From the NCBI RefSeq assembly GCF_001419985.1, contig NZ_LJAL01000001.1:310001-374000 (forward strand): a stretch of DNA of 64,000 nt. Reading direction: 5' to 3'. The DNA is from Loktanella sp. 5RATIMAR09 (GTDB lineage: Bacteria; Pseudomonadota; Alphaproteobacteria; Rhodobacterales; Rhodobacteraceae). The position numbers and the translations under genes are program-made. Numbering within the stretch: position 1 is the first letter of the stretch; each line of letters starts with the position of its first letter. The notes under the pieces were generated by a model. The model was not told where the DNA came from. It was given only the letters and a program-made list of their open reading frames with translations, and searched no databases. Below are positions 17,252 to 25,847 of the stretch, one piece after another.

Positions 17252-18384
17252 CCCGCATTTCCGCATCATGGTTGCACGACAGGGCTGCTCAGAAGGTCTG
17301 CGCCTTGCTGACCGACGCGGGCCATCAGGTGTGGTTTGTGGGGGGATGTGTCCGCAATGAACTGCTGGGTGCGCCCGTCGCGGACCTTGATCTTTCGACA
17401 GATGCCTTGCCGCAAACTGTGATGACATTGGCCAAAAAAGCACGGATCAAGGCCATTCCCACAGGGATCGACCATGGAACAGTCACCTTGGTTGTCAACG
17501 ACACCCCGTTCGAGATCACGACGTTTCGCCGTGATGTTGCCACCGATGGTCGCCGCGCTGCTGTCGCCTTTTCCGATAACATCAAGGATGATGCGCGCCG
17601 CCGCGATTTTACCATGAACGCGCTTTACGCAGCCCCCGATGGCCAGATCACCGACCCTCTGGCTGGTTTGCCCGATCTTCTCGCGCGCCGTGTGCGGTTT
17701 ATCGAAGACGCTGATCAGCGGATCAAAGAAGACTACCTGCGCATCCTGCGTTTTTTCCGGTTTTACGCGTGGTATGGGAATGTGCACGAAGGCCCTGACC
17801 GCGATGGGATGGCTGCCTGTGCCGCCAACATCGAGGGCCTGCAATCGCTTTCGGTAGAGCGCATCACCGCCGAGATGCTGAAACTGCTTGGCGCACCTGA
17901 TCCTGCACCGGCCTTGGCCGCGATGGCCTCTACCGGAGCCTTGGCGCAGGTCTTGCCGGGTGCCGAAACCGGGGCGCTGGCCGTACTGGTCCATCTTGAG
18001 CAGGAATCCCGCGTCGCGCCTGATCCCTTGCGCCGTTTGGCGGCGATCGGCGGGGACCCCGCGCAGGCCTTGCGCCTGTCCAACGCTCAATCCCGCGCGC
18101 TGGGTCACATCACTGCCAGTCTGTCACCGGTTGAAACCGCTTACCGCCACGGTGAAGCCGCAGGCAGGGATGTCTTGTTGGTGCAATCGGCATCACTGGG
18201 ACAGCCCGTCAATGACACTGTAGTTGCATCCGTGAAGCATGCCGCAAACCAGACCTTCCCGTTGAGAGCTGCCGATCTGATGCCTGCGCTTTCCGGGCCC
18301 GCGCTGGGCAAAGCCCTGCAAGACGCCGAAGCGCGATGGATCGCCTCGGGCTTTACTTTGACGAAAGCAGATCTGCTTGGCTGA
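17248..18384 (+). CDS. cca: CCA tRNA nucleotidyltransferase
   Basis: This enzyme adds or repairs the 3'-CCA end of tRNA. It belongs to the class II nucleotidyltransferase fold: VWFVGGCVRNELLG near residue 28, then the metal-binding DLDLSTDA, the TGIDHGTVTLV and EITTFRRDV segments, and RRRDFTMNALYA. Length is 378 residues. It starts by ATGA overlap with the NUDIX gene and overlaps the next gene by 8 bases, forming a compact hslO-nudix-cca-lysE run. The family also contains poly(A) polymerases; without other copies to compare, the CCA role is the better reading. Confidence 0.9.
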   Translation: MTRISASWLHDRAAQKVCALLTDAGHQVWFVGGCVRNELLGAPVADLDLSTDALPQTVMTLAKKARIKAIPTGIDHGTVTLVVNDTPFEITTFRRDVATDGRRAAVAFSDNIKDDARRRDFTMNALYAAPDGQITDPLAGLPDLLARRVRFIEDADQRIKEDYLRILRFFRFYAWYGNVHEGPDRDGMAACAANIEGLQSLSVERITAEMLKLLGAPDPAPALAAMASTGALAQVLPGAETGALAVLVHLEQESRVAPDPLRRLAAIGGDPAQALRLSNAQSRALGHITASLSPVETAYRHGEAAGRDVLLVQSASLGQPVNDTVVASVKHAANQTFPLRAADLMPALSGPALGKALQDAEARWIASGFTLTKADLLG

Positions 18385-18958
18385 CCTTTTGCCCCTGATC
18401 GGTTTTGTCTTTTTTGGCCTCTTCTCGCCGGGCCCGAATGTCATTTTGATTACAACCTCCGGTGCACGCTTCGGATTCCAGCGCACTCTGCCGCATATCA
18501 TCGGCGTGGCTTTGGGTGTTGGCATCATTGCTGCTGTCACCGGCATCGGTATCGGGGCGTTGATCACCGCGCAGCCTGCGCTCGGTGGGGTGTTGAAGAT
18601 CATCGCGAGCGTTTGGATTCTCTGGATGGCCTATAACCTGTGGCGCGCGGATCCGTTGAAGCGGCGCGAGACGGATAGACCTTTTACCTTCCTTCAGGCG
18701 ATCCTGTTTCAGTGGGTGAACCCCAAGGTTTGGGTCGTTGCGCTCAGCGCCACCGCCTATGTCGCGACGCTGGCACCTGTGCAGCAGGCGCTGACTTTGG
18801 CTGCGACCTTCTCCTCGCTCAACCTTGGCGTCTGCATCTTCTGGGCGATGGCAGGCAGTTTGCTGGCTTATCTGCTGAAAAACCCTGCGGCCTGGCGTAT
18901 TTTCATGCGCGTTATGGCGCTGGCTTTGGCAGGTTTTTCGGTCCTTCTTTTTCTCTGA
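18377..18958 (+). CDS. LysE/RhtB-family amino acid exporter
   Basis: The 193-residue protein is very hydrophobic with about five to six predicted membrane segments and the family's N-terminal GLFSPGPNVILITTSGARFG (PGPN motif). The family exports amino acids or similar small molecules. Start is TTG at 18377 inside the end of cca; this gives the standard N-terminus. The substrate cannot be inferred. Bases 18959-19004 hold only the AAAGGCAGG ribosome-binding site for the next gene. Confidence 0.87.
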   Translation: MADLLPLIGFVFFGLFSPGPNVILITTSGARFGFQRTLPHIIGVALGVGIIAAVTGIGIGALITAQPALGGVLKIIASVWILWMAYNLWRADPLKRRETDRPFTFLQAILFQWVNPKVWVVALSATAYVATLAPVQQALTLAATFSSLNLGVCIFWAMAGSLLAYLLKNPAAWRIFMRVMALALAGFSVLLFL

Positions 18959-19004
18959 GACAAGCTTTGCTATAGCGGGGGTCTAACCCAGAAAGGCAGG
19001 CCCC

Positions 19005-20852
19005 GTGTTTCGTTGGTTCGAAGGTCTTGTCGATCCCTATGTGCCCTACAAGGAGAACGACACGCCGCCCAAGCGGCTTTACCCGTTTCTGCGCGCCTAC
19101 GCAGAGCCGTTCAAAAAGGTTTTTTGGGTCACAGGTATTTCCGCTGTCATCATCGCAATGATCGAAATCTGGCTGCTCAGCTATCTTGGCCGCCTCGTTG
19201 ATATTCTGGGCGGCGGCACACCTGCGCAGGTCTGGGCCGAGAGCGGTGCGGAGTTTCTGCTGGTCGCATTCCTGATCCTGACCATCCGTCCCGCATTTCA
19301 TATGTTGCAGATCCTGCTGCTGAATAACACGATCCTGCCGAATTTTGGCACGCTTGTGCGTTGGCGGACGCATCGCCATGTGTTGCGGCAATCAGTGGGC
19401 TGGTTCGAGGATGATTTCGCAGGCCGTATTGCGAACCGCATCATGCAAACACCCCCTGCTGCGGGGTCGGTCGTGTTTCAACTGTTCGATGCGCTGACCT
19501 TTGCCGTGGCCTATGTCATCGGTGCTGCTGTTTTGCTTGGGCAGGCGGATTTACGGCTGTTGGTGCCGCTGATGCTGTGGCTTGTTCCCTATCTTGTGCT
19601 GCTTCGCTGGGTGATCCGCCGCATCACACCCGCGTCCGAGGCGGCTTCGAATGCGCGCAGTGCGGTGACGGGGCGTGTGGTTGACAGCTACACGAACATT
19701 CACGCCGTCAAGATGTTCGCGCATCACGACCGCGAAATTGATTACGCCAAAGAAGCGATCGAGGAAGCGCGGCGGACCTTCCAGATCGAAATGCGGCTTT
19801 ATACGCTGATGGACGCGGGTTTGATGCTGCTGAATGGCGTATTGGTTGTGGGTGTCGTTGGCTGGTCTATCTGGCTTTGGATGCAAGGGATGGCGTCTGT
19901 CGGTGTGGTTGCTGTTGCAACTTCGCTTGCGCTGCGCCTGAATGCGATGTCGGGCTGGATCATGTGGGCAATGACCGATTTTTTCCGCGAACTGGGTGTC
20001 GTGAAAGAAGGAATGCTGACAATCGCGCAGCCTGTGATGTTGGTTGATCAACCCGATGCCGAGGCATTGGATATTCACGCCGGCGCAGTCGAGGTGTGTG
20101 ATCTTTCGCATCACTATGGCAAGAAAACCGGCGGTCTGGATCATGTGAACCTGTCGATCGCTGCCGGTGAAAAGGTCGGCCTTGTCGGGCAATCCGGCGC
20201 CGGAAAATCCACGCTCGTCAAGCTGCTGCTGCGGTTCTACGATGTGGAGCAGGGCCAGATCCTGATTGACGGGCAAGACATCAAATCCGCCACTCAGGAC
20301 AGCCTGCGCAGCGCTGTTGGCATGGTGCAACAGGATAGTGCGCTTTTGCATCGGTCGGTGCGCGAGAATATCCTGTATGGCAATCCCGCCGCCACTGAAG
20401 AAGCCATGATCGCCGCCGCCCGAAAGGCCGAGGCACATGATTTCATTCTCGGTCTGCAAGACAACGAAGGGAATACGGGATATGATGCCCGTGTCGGTGA
20501 ACGCGGCGTGAAACTCTCGGGCGGTCAACGGCAGAGGATCAGCCTTGCACGGGTTATTCTGAAGGACGCGCCGATCCTGCTCTTGGACGAAGCGACGAGC
20601 GCACTAGATAGTGAGGTCGAAGCCGCAATTCAGCAGACCCTTTATGGTATGATGGAAGGCAAGACCGTCATCGCCATCGCACACCGTTTGTCGACGATTG
20701 CCCAGATGGACCGGATCATCGTGATGGATCAGGGCCGCATCATCGAAGACGGCACGCATGACGCATTGCTGGCGGCAAATGGACAATACGCACGGTTCTG
20801 GGCGCGCCAATCAGGGGGCTTTCTGGGACAGGGCGGACAGGAAATAGAATGA
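19005..20852 (+). CDS. ABC transporter, fused membrane and ATPase domains (subunit 1)
   Basis: The 615-residue half-transporter has an ABC-exporter (type IV) membrane domain in about the first 330 residues and a nucleotide-binding domain after it. Walker A is GQSGAGKST, the signature is LSGGQRQRIS and Walker B ends LLLDEATSALDSE with a catalytic glutamate. GTG start with AAAGGCAGG upstream. It overlaps its sister gene by ATGA, so the two probably form a heterodimer that exports lipid or drug-like substrates. Both halves keep intact ATP sites. Confidence 0.92.
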   Translation: MFRWFEGLVDPYVPYKENDTPPKRLYPFLRAYAEPFKKVFWVTGISAVIIAMIEIWLLSYLGRLVDILGGGTPAQVWAESGAEFLLVAFLILTIRPAFHMLQILLLNNTILPNFGTLVRWRTHRHVLRQSVGWFEDDFAGRIANRIMQTPPAAGSVVFQLFDALTFAVAYVIGAAVLLGQADLRLLVPLMLWLVPYLVLLRWVIRRITPASEAASNARSAVTGRVVDSYTNIHAVKMFAHHDREIDYAKEAIEEARRTFQIEMRLYTLMDAGLMLLNGVLVVGVVGWSIWLWMQGMASVGVVAVATSLALRLNAMSGWIMWAMTDFFRELGVVKEGMLTIAQPVMLVDQPDAEALDIHAGAVEVCDLSHHYGKKTGGLDHVNLSIAAGEKVGLVGQSGAGKSTLVKLLLRFYDVEQGQILIDGQDIKSATQDSLRSAVGMVQQDSALLHRSVRENILYGNPAATEEAMIAAARKAEAHDFILGLQDNEGNTGYDARVGERGVKLSGGQRQRISLARVILKDAPILLLDEATSALDSEVEAAIQQTLYGMMEGKTVIAIAHRLSTIAQMDRIIVMDQGRIIEDGTHDALLAANGQYARFWARQSGGFLGQGGQEIE

Positions 20853-22681
20853 CCCCAGAACGCTGGATCGACCCCTTTGAACCCGCCGAGGGTCCGCCGC
20901 CACAAACGCTGATGGCGTTCCTGCGCTGGTGCCTGAAAGGCAGCACAAAAATCACGCTTTGGGCCGGATTAGTGTCTGCTTTGGCAGGCACGCTTGAGGT
21001 GGCAACGGCGCTTATGCTGGGGTGGGTCATCGATGCCGCGCTCAATTCATCGGGCGAAGGGTACTTTACGGAGAACGTGGTCCTACTGCTTGGTGTAACG
21101 GCCTTTTTTGTCGTGCTGCGCCCCATCATTCTTGGTGTTTCCGGCGTTATGCAGGCCGTGGTTGTTGGCCCGTCTTTGGGCAACCTTATCCTTTCCCGTT
21201 TGCACCGGCATTCTCTGGGCCAGTCGGTGACGTTTTTTGACGACGATTTTGCCGGACGCATTGCACAAAAACAGATGCAGGCGGCGCGTGCGACGACCGA
21301 TCTGATTGTTGATATGATCCACACGGTGGCCTTTGCTTTGGCGTCTTTGGTTGGCTCAATCATTTTGTTGTTCACAATTGATGCGCGGTCCGCGCTGCTG
21401 TTGGCGATTTGGGCAGTGTCTTATATCTGGCTGATCCGTTTTTTCATGCCGCGTATTCGTGCGAGATCCAAAGCGCGTGCCGCAACGCGGGCGATGGTTA
21501 CGGGGCAGGTCGTGGATACGATTACCAATATCAAAACCGTCAAACTGTTTGCCCATGACGATCACGAAGACCGTGCCGCAATTGACGCGATGGAGAACTA
21601 CTGGGGCACTGCTGTACGCTATGGCTGGATGTCTGCATCCTTCCGCTTTTGGCTGATGGCGCTGGGCGGGCTGTTGCCGGTTCTTCTGGTCGGTATGACT
21701 CTCTATTTCTGGAGCATCGGCACCGCTTCTGCCGGTGATATCGCCGCTGCAGGTGCAATTTCGCTGCGGCTTTCGCAAATGACAGGGTGGGTCAGTTTCA
21801 CCTTGATGGGGATGTACGCCAATGTCGGTGAGGTTGAAGATGCGATGATCACACTCAGCCCGGCACATACGCTGACCGATGCCGAAAACGCGATTGAATT
21901 AACCGCACACAAGGGTGCGATTATGCTGGATGATGTGTCATTTACCTATGGCGGCGGCCCTGGTGGGCTGGATGGTGTGTCGCTCGATGTTGCGGCGGGT
22001 GAAAAGCTCGGGCTGGTCGGTGCGTCGGGGGCGGGCAAGTCAACCTTGGTCGCACTCTTGCTGCGGCTCTATGATCCCGAAGCGGGCAGAATTGTGATTG
22101 ACGGCGCTGATTTGCGTGACGTGACCCAAGAAAGCCTGCGCCGCCAGATCGCGATGGTCACGCAGGAAACTGCGATGTTCAACCGCTCGGCCCGCGATAA
22201 CATCAAATACGGCAAACCCGATGCGACACAGGATGAAATAGAAGCGGCGGCAAAACAGGCCGAAGCGCATGATTTCATCCTGACGCTGAAAGACCACAAA
22301 GGGCGCAGTGGCTATGATGCGCATTTGGGCGAACGCGGGGTCAAGCTTTCTGGCGGTCAACGGCAGCGCATTGCCATCGCGCGCGCAATCCTGAAAGACG
22401 CGCCAATTCTTGTGCTCGACGAGGCGACAAGCGCGCTTGATTCCGAGGTCGAAGCATCAATTCAATCAGCGTTAGACTCTATTATGGACGGAAAAACCGT
22501 TATTGCGATCGCACACCGTTTGTCTACTTTGGCGCGGATGGACCGTATCGTCGTGCTTGACGCAGGTCGCATTGTCGAACAAGGAACGCATGACGTGCTC
22601 TTGGCCCAAGGCGGGCTTTACGCGCGCTATTGGAACCGCCAATCCGGTGGGTTCATCAATGTGAAAGATGCGGCGGAATAA
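20849..22681 (+). CDS. ABC transporter, fused membrane and ATPase domains (subunit 2)
   Basis: This 610-residue protein is the partner of the gene before it and a clear paralogue. Six membrane helices are followed by a nucleotide-binding domain with Walker A GASGAGKST, signature LSGGQRQRIA and LVLDEATSALDSE. The shared segments HDFIL and GERGVKLSGGQRQRI in both subunits show common descent. The stop is directly followed by the ATG of the RNA methyltransferase gene, so all three genes are likely on one transcript. Substrate unknown. Confidence 0.92.
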   Translation: MTPERWIDPFEPAEGPPPQTLMAFLRWCLKGSTKITLWAGLVSALAGTLEVATALMLGWVIDAALNSSGEGYFTENVVLLLGVTAFFVVLRPIILGVSGVMQAVVVGPSLGNLILSRLHRHSLGQSVTFFDDDFAGRIAQKQMQAARATTDLIVDMIHTVAFALASLVGSIILLFTIDARSALLLAIWAVSYIWLIRFFMPRIRARSKARAATRAMVTGQVVDTITNIKTVKLFAHDDHEDRAAIDAMENYWGTAVRYGWMSASFRFWLMALGGLLPVLLVGMTLYFWSIGTASAGDIAAAGAISLRLSQMTGWVSFTLMGMYANVGEVEDAMITLSPAHTLTDAENAIELTAHKGAIMLDDVSFTYGGGPGGLDGVSLDVAAGEKLGLVGASGAGKSTLVALLLRLYDPEAGRIVIDGADLRDVTQESLRRQIAMVTQETAMFNRSARDNIKYGKPDATQDEIEAAAKQAEAHDFILTLKDHKGRSGYDAHLGERGVKLSGGQRQRIAIARAILKDAPILVLDEATSALDSEVEASIQSALDSIMDGKTVIAIAHRLSTLARMDRIVVLDAGRIVEQGTHDVLLAQGGLYARYWNRQSGGFINVKDAAE

Positions 22682-23884
22682 ATGCTGACAATCGAAAGTC
22701 TGACCCACCTTGGCATGGGTCGTGCCTCTGACGGGCAATCCTTGTTGCCCCGTGTCCTGCCGGGCGAAGAGGTGGATGTCGCGCAAGACGGGACCTTGCG
22801 GATTGTGACGCCTTCGGTTGATCGGGTCGCTGCCCCTTGCCGCCATTTCAAGACCTGTGGTGGCTGTGCGATGCAACACGCCACTGACGCGTTTGTTGCC
22901 GCGTGGAAACAGGATATTGTTGTAAAGGCGGTTCATGCCCGCGGACTCGACCCTGCGTTCCGCGAAATCGCGACGTCACCCGCACAGTCGCGCAGGCGGG
23001 CAAAATTCTCGGGTCGGCGCACGAAAAAAGGTGCTATGGTCGGGTTTCATACCCGCGCGTCGGATAATCTGGTGCAGGTAACAGACTGCCAACTGGTCAC
23101 GCCATCGTTGCTGGCCAGTTTTCCCGCGCTTGAGGCTTTGACCGTTTTGGCCTGTTCGCGCAAAGGCGAAATCGACCTGACCGTAACGGATGCGGCTCTT
23201 GGCCCCGATGTATTGATCGGGACCGAGAAAGAGCTGACATCGCAGTTGCGCGTCGAATTGGCGGCACTAGCTAACCGGTTCGGTCTGTCACGGTTGGTGT
23301 GGAACGACGAACCTGTTGTTACGATCAATCTGCCGATGCAGGATTTTGGCGGGACAGGCGTTGTGCCACCGCCCGGTGCGTTTTTGCAGGCAACAAAACA
23401 TGGCGAGGCCACGTTGCTTGCCGCAGTTGAGGAAATCACTGCAGACGCGGCCCGCATCATCGACCTTTTTGCAGGCTGTGGCACCTTCACATTGCCGCTT
23501 TCAAAACGATCAGAGGTGCATGCAGTGGAAAGCGAAGCCGCGATGCTGAGTGCACTTGATCGGGGTTGGCGGGCGGGACATCAGTTGCGCCGGGTCACGA
23601 CAGAAACCCGCGATTTGTTTCGTCGTCCGTTTGAGGCGGATGAGCTGCGCCATTTTGATGCTGCCGTGATCGATCCGCCGCGCGCAGGGGCCGAGGCGCA
23701 GATCGCAACACTGGCTGAATCGGACATCAAAACCGTCGCAATGGTGTCCTGCAATCCTGTGACATTCGCCCGCGATGCCAGATTTCTGGTCGATGCGGGC
23801 TTTGCGATGCCTTGGGTGCAGGTTGTGGATCAGTTCCGCTGGTCGCCCCATGTTGAGGTTGTTGCATCATTCACGCGGAAATGA
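22682..23884 (+). CDS. RNA m5U methyltransferase (TrmA/RlmC/RlmD family)
   Basis: The 400-residue protein methylates a uridine of rRNA or tRNA at C5 using SAM. It has a CxxxxxCGGC iron-sulfur motif (CRHFKTCGGCAMQH near residue 53) and a later partner cysteine in DCQLVTP. The SAM motif is IIDLFAGCGTFTLPL, DPPRAGA follows, and the catalytic cysteine lies in MVSCNPVTFARD. A full TRAM domain is short or absent at the N-terminus. Which RNA it modifies cannot be told from sequence alone. ATG directly follows the upstream stop. Confidence 0.88.
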   Translation: MLTIESLTHLGMGRASDGQSLLPRVLPGEEVDVAQDGTLRIVTPSVDRVAAPCRHFKTCGGCAMQHATDAFVAAWKQDIVVKAVHARGLDPAFREIATSPAQSRRRAKFSGRRTKKGAMVGFHTRASDNLVQVTDCQLVTPSLLASFPALEALTVLACSRKGEIDLTVTDAALGPDVLIGTEKELTSQLRVELAALANRFGLSRLVWNDEPVVTINLPMQDFGGTGVVPPPGAFLQATKHGEATLLAAVEEITADAARIIDLFAGCGTFTLPLSKRSEVHAVESEAAMLSALDRGWRAGHQLRRVTTETRDLFRRPFEADELRHFDAAVIDPPRAGAEAQIATLAESDIKTVAMVSCNPVTFARDARFLVDAGFAMPWVQVVDQFRWSPHVEVVASFTRK

Positions 23885-23972
23885 ATGAAATCGTTCAACA
23901 ATCGCTTTTCCGAAACAACTTGATCATATATTCTGTCGTAAACGGCGTAGACCGTAGTGATTGGGCAGAGAT

Positions 23973-24464
23973 ATGATTTCAAGACGTACCATGATTGCGG
24001 GTTCGGCCGCATTTGGGCTTGCCGGCTGTGCAAGCCAGCCAACGGTTTACGCCGGACCAGAGGTTACCCGCATTCAGGTGCTGAAAGAACGGCGCGAGAT
24101 GCAGTTGCTCAACAACCGCACGCTTTTGAAGTCTTACAAGATTGATCTGGGTTTTGACCCGATCGGTCACAAGACCAAAGAGGGCGACGGCAGAACACCC
24201 GAAGGCGGCTACCGGATCGACCGGCGCAACCCTAACAGCCGTTTTCATCTTTCATTGGGGATTTCCTATCCTGACGCCAGTGATCGCGCTTATGCGCAGG
24301 CCAAAGGTATTGATCCGGGTGGTGACATCTTTATCCACGGCACACCGCAAAAATGGCTCGGCACACCGGATTGGACGTGGGGCTGTATCGCTGTGACCAA
24401 CGAAGAGATGGAAGAAGTCTATGCTATGGTCGACACAGGCACGCTGATCTACATCTATGCCTAA
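23973..24464 (+). CDS. YkuD-type L,D-transpeptidase-like lipoprotein
   Basis: The 163-residue protein has a Tat-like lipoprotein signal: MISRRTMIAGSAAFGLAGC, with Cys19 as lipidation site. The YkuD domain shows the catalytic His in IFIHGTP and cysteine in WTWGCIAVTN. The CIAVT form resembles the YafK/DpaA branch rather than the SHGCIRL form of cross-linking enzymes, so it may cleave or move peptidoglycan-attached partners. ATG at 23973 gives the signal peptide directly; a TTG at 23961 would add four residues. It shares its stop bases with the CAP gene on the other strand. Confidence 0.85.
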   Translation: MISRRTMIAGSAAFGLAGCASQPTVYAGPEVTRIQVLKERREMQLLNNRTLLKSYKIDLGFDPIGHKTKEGDGRTPEGGYRIDRRNPNSRFHLSLGISYPDASDRAYAQAKGIDPGGDIFIHGTPQKWLGTPDWTWGCIAVTNEEMEEVYAMVDTGTLIYIYA

Positions 24465-25012
24465 AAGCTGAAGCCGGCGATTGGCTGTCTGACGCTTGGG
24501 TCGCTTCCCATGTTCAAGGTCCACCAAAGCTTGGCTGATTCCTCTTGGTACCAGGAAAAGCCCATATAGCGTGCTTCAGGGTCAAGAATCACGGCGCGTG
24601 TATCGGGTTGCGCCATCCACGCACCCAGTGTCTGCAATTCGGATTCAAACGATTCAGAAATATTCTCGCCCAAAAGCCGCCCCGGGAAACCCACGCGACG
24701 CGCCCGTTCCACCGGGCTTGAGCCATCAGATCCAAAAAGCCATGGCCGGTTTTGTACGGCCATATCGCGTGAATGTGTCGCGGCAGCGGCGTTCAGCCGT
24801 GCATCAAGTACGACAGGTGAAACACCGGCGGTTTGCCGCAGCGCGTTCACGCTGTCCAGCATCCGGAATTGTACGGCGGCATCATCGCCGGGTCGGATAA
24901 CATATGCCGTAGGTAACGGCAGACCATCGGGCCCAATCGGTCTGTTGCTTGGAGCACTACAAGCCGCAAGCCCGACTGCCGCCAGTCCCATCACCATTTC
25001 GCGTCGCAACAT
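24461..25012 (-). CDS. CAP/SCP-domain lipoprotein
   Basis: The 183-residue product starts with a lipoprotein-type signal peptide, MLRREMVMGLAAVGLAAC, and continues with a CAP (SCP/PR1) domain. Recognisable features are VNALRQTAGVSPVVLDARLN, THSRDMAVQNRPW and GENISESFES, the last corresponding to the CAP GENI motif. CAP proteins act outside the cytoplasm, but their activity is rarely known. ATG at 25012 was chosen, with AAGGAC upstream; a TTG at 25042 would add ten residues. It lies between two L,D-transpeptidase-like genes. Confidence 0.82.
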   Translation of the reverse strand: MLRREMVMGLAAVGLAACSAPSNRPIGPDGLPLPTAYVIRPGDDAAVQFRMLDSVNALRQTAGVSPVVLDARLNAAAATHSRDMAVQNRPWLFGSDGSSPVERARRVGFPGRLLGENISESFESELQTLGAWMAQPDTRAVILDPEARYMGFSWYQEESAKLWWTLNMGSDPSVRQPIAGFSF

Positions 25013-25127
25013 TAGACCGCTCGTCCTTTTTGAGTTTCTCAACCTTTAGCTTGATTGACGTGACACTTCAAACCCACATCCACCCAGATCGGCGGGAATG
25101 ACATTTGTTTGAATTGCGGTGTCCGGC

Positions 25128-25155
25128 TTGACACATTATCTACCAAGAATAAGAA
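25128..25155 (+). promoter_or_regulatory. Possible promoter of the second L,D-transpeptidase gene
   Basis: A perfect TTGACA lies at 25128-25133. The matching -10 is weak (TAAGAA at 25150-25155 with 16-base spacing). A strong GAGGAGG ribosome-binding site follows at 25168-25174. Only the -35 match is convincing. Confidence 0.35.
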
Positions 25156-25179
25156 AAGTGATCCTTTGAGGAGGGCCAA

Positions 25180-25761
25180 ATGACTAATTCATTCTCGCGG
25201 CGCGGATTTCTGGCCGCTTCGGCAGCAATGGTCGGCACGGGGGCAGTTGCGCAGACGGCCAACAGTACCGAAATCGAGGCTGATATCTCGCAGGGTGTTC
25301 AACGAAATATTGCAAGTTTCCGGTCTTTGGACTGGCAGCCGTACTTCAGCAATCTGAACAACGGCGCGATTCTCGTCGACCTGCAATCGCGCGCTTTGCA
25401 TTATTGGTCTGAAGATGAGGCGATTTATAAGCTTTACCCAACAAGTGTGCCGCTGTCCGATGAGCTGACACGCACGGGCCGGACCGAGATTACACGCAAG
25501 GTCGAAGGACCAAGTTGGGCGCCAACGCCATCCATGAAGCTGCGTAACCCAGAGTGGCCCGATTTCATTGGTCCGGGTCCAGATAACCCCCTTGGCACGC
25601 ATGCCCTGCATCTGTCTTGGCAGTACTACCGTATTCATGGCACGCACGACACACGCAAGATTGGCCGCCGGTCATCGAACGGGTGCGTTGGCCTTTATAA
25701 CGAACAGATTGCAGAACTATATGCGCTAACTCGTGTTGGTACGCAGGTCTTGCTGATTTGA
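25180..25761 (+). CDS. Tat-exported YkuD L,D-transpeptidase
   Basis: The 193-residue protein begins with a classic Tat signal, FSRRGFLAASAAMVGTGAVA, cleaved after AVA. The YkuD domain includes the catalytic histidine in YRIHGTH and the cysteine in SSNGCVGLYNEQI. Such enzymes form 3-3 peptidoglycan cross-links or attach proteins to the wall. The residue two after the cysteine is Gly, while the usual motif has Arg (GCIRL). The start is secured by GAGGAGGGCCAAATG. A strong bidirectional terminator follows. Confidence 0.88.
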   Translation: MTNSFSRRGFLAASAAMVGTGAVAQTANSTEIEADISQGVQRNIASFRSLDWQPYFSNLNNGAILVDLQSRALHYWSEDEAIYKLYPTSVPLSDELTRTGRTEITRKVEGPSWAPTPSMKLRNPEWPDFIGPGPDNPLGTHALHLSWQYYRIHGTHDTRKIGRRSSNGCVGLYNEQIAELYALTRVGTQVLLI

Positions 25762-25782
25762 CGTTGATAGGCTTTGTCTAAC

Positions 25783-25815
25783 AAAAAGGGCGCATCGCAT
25801 GATGCGCCCTTTTTT
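25783..25815. terminator. Bidirectional intrinsic terminator
   Basis: A perfect 9-bp stem GGGCGCATC / GATGCGCCC with loop GCAT is preceded by AAAAA and followed by TTTTTT. It lies between the convergent L,D-transpeptidase gene and the kinase gene and would end both transcripts. Confidence 0.9.
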
Positions 25816-25847
25816 ATCCGTATTTCCTGTGTGTTAGGGCGATCCGG

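Noticed and set aside
19551-20528. 325-codon minus-strand open frame opposite the ABC transporter gene
   Set aside because: The plus strand carries intact Walker and signature motifs; the minus frame has none.
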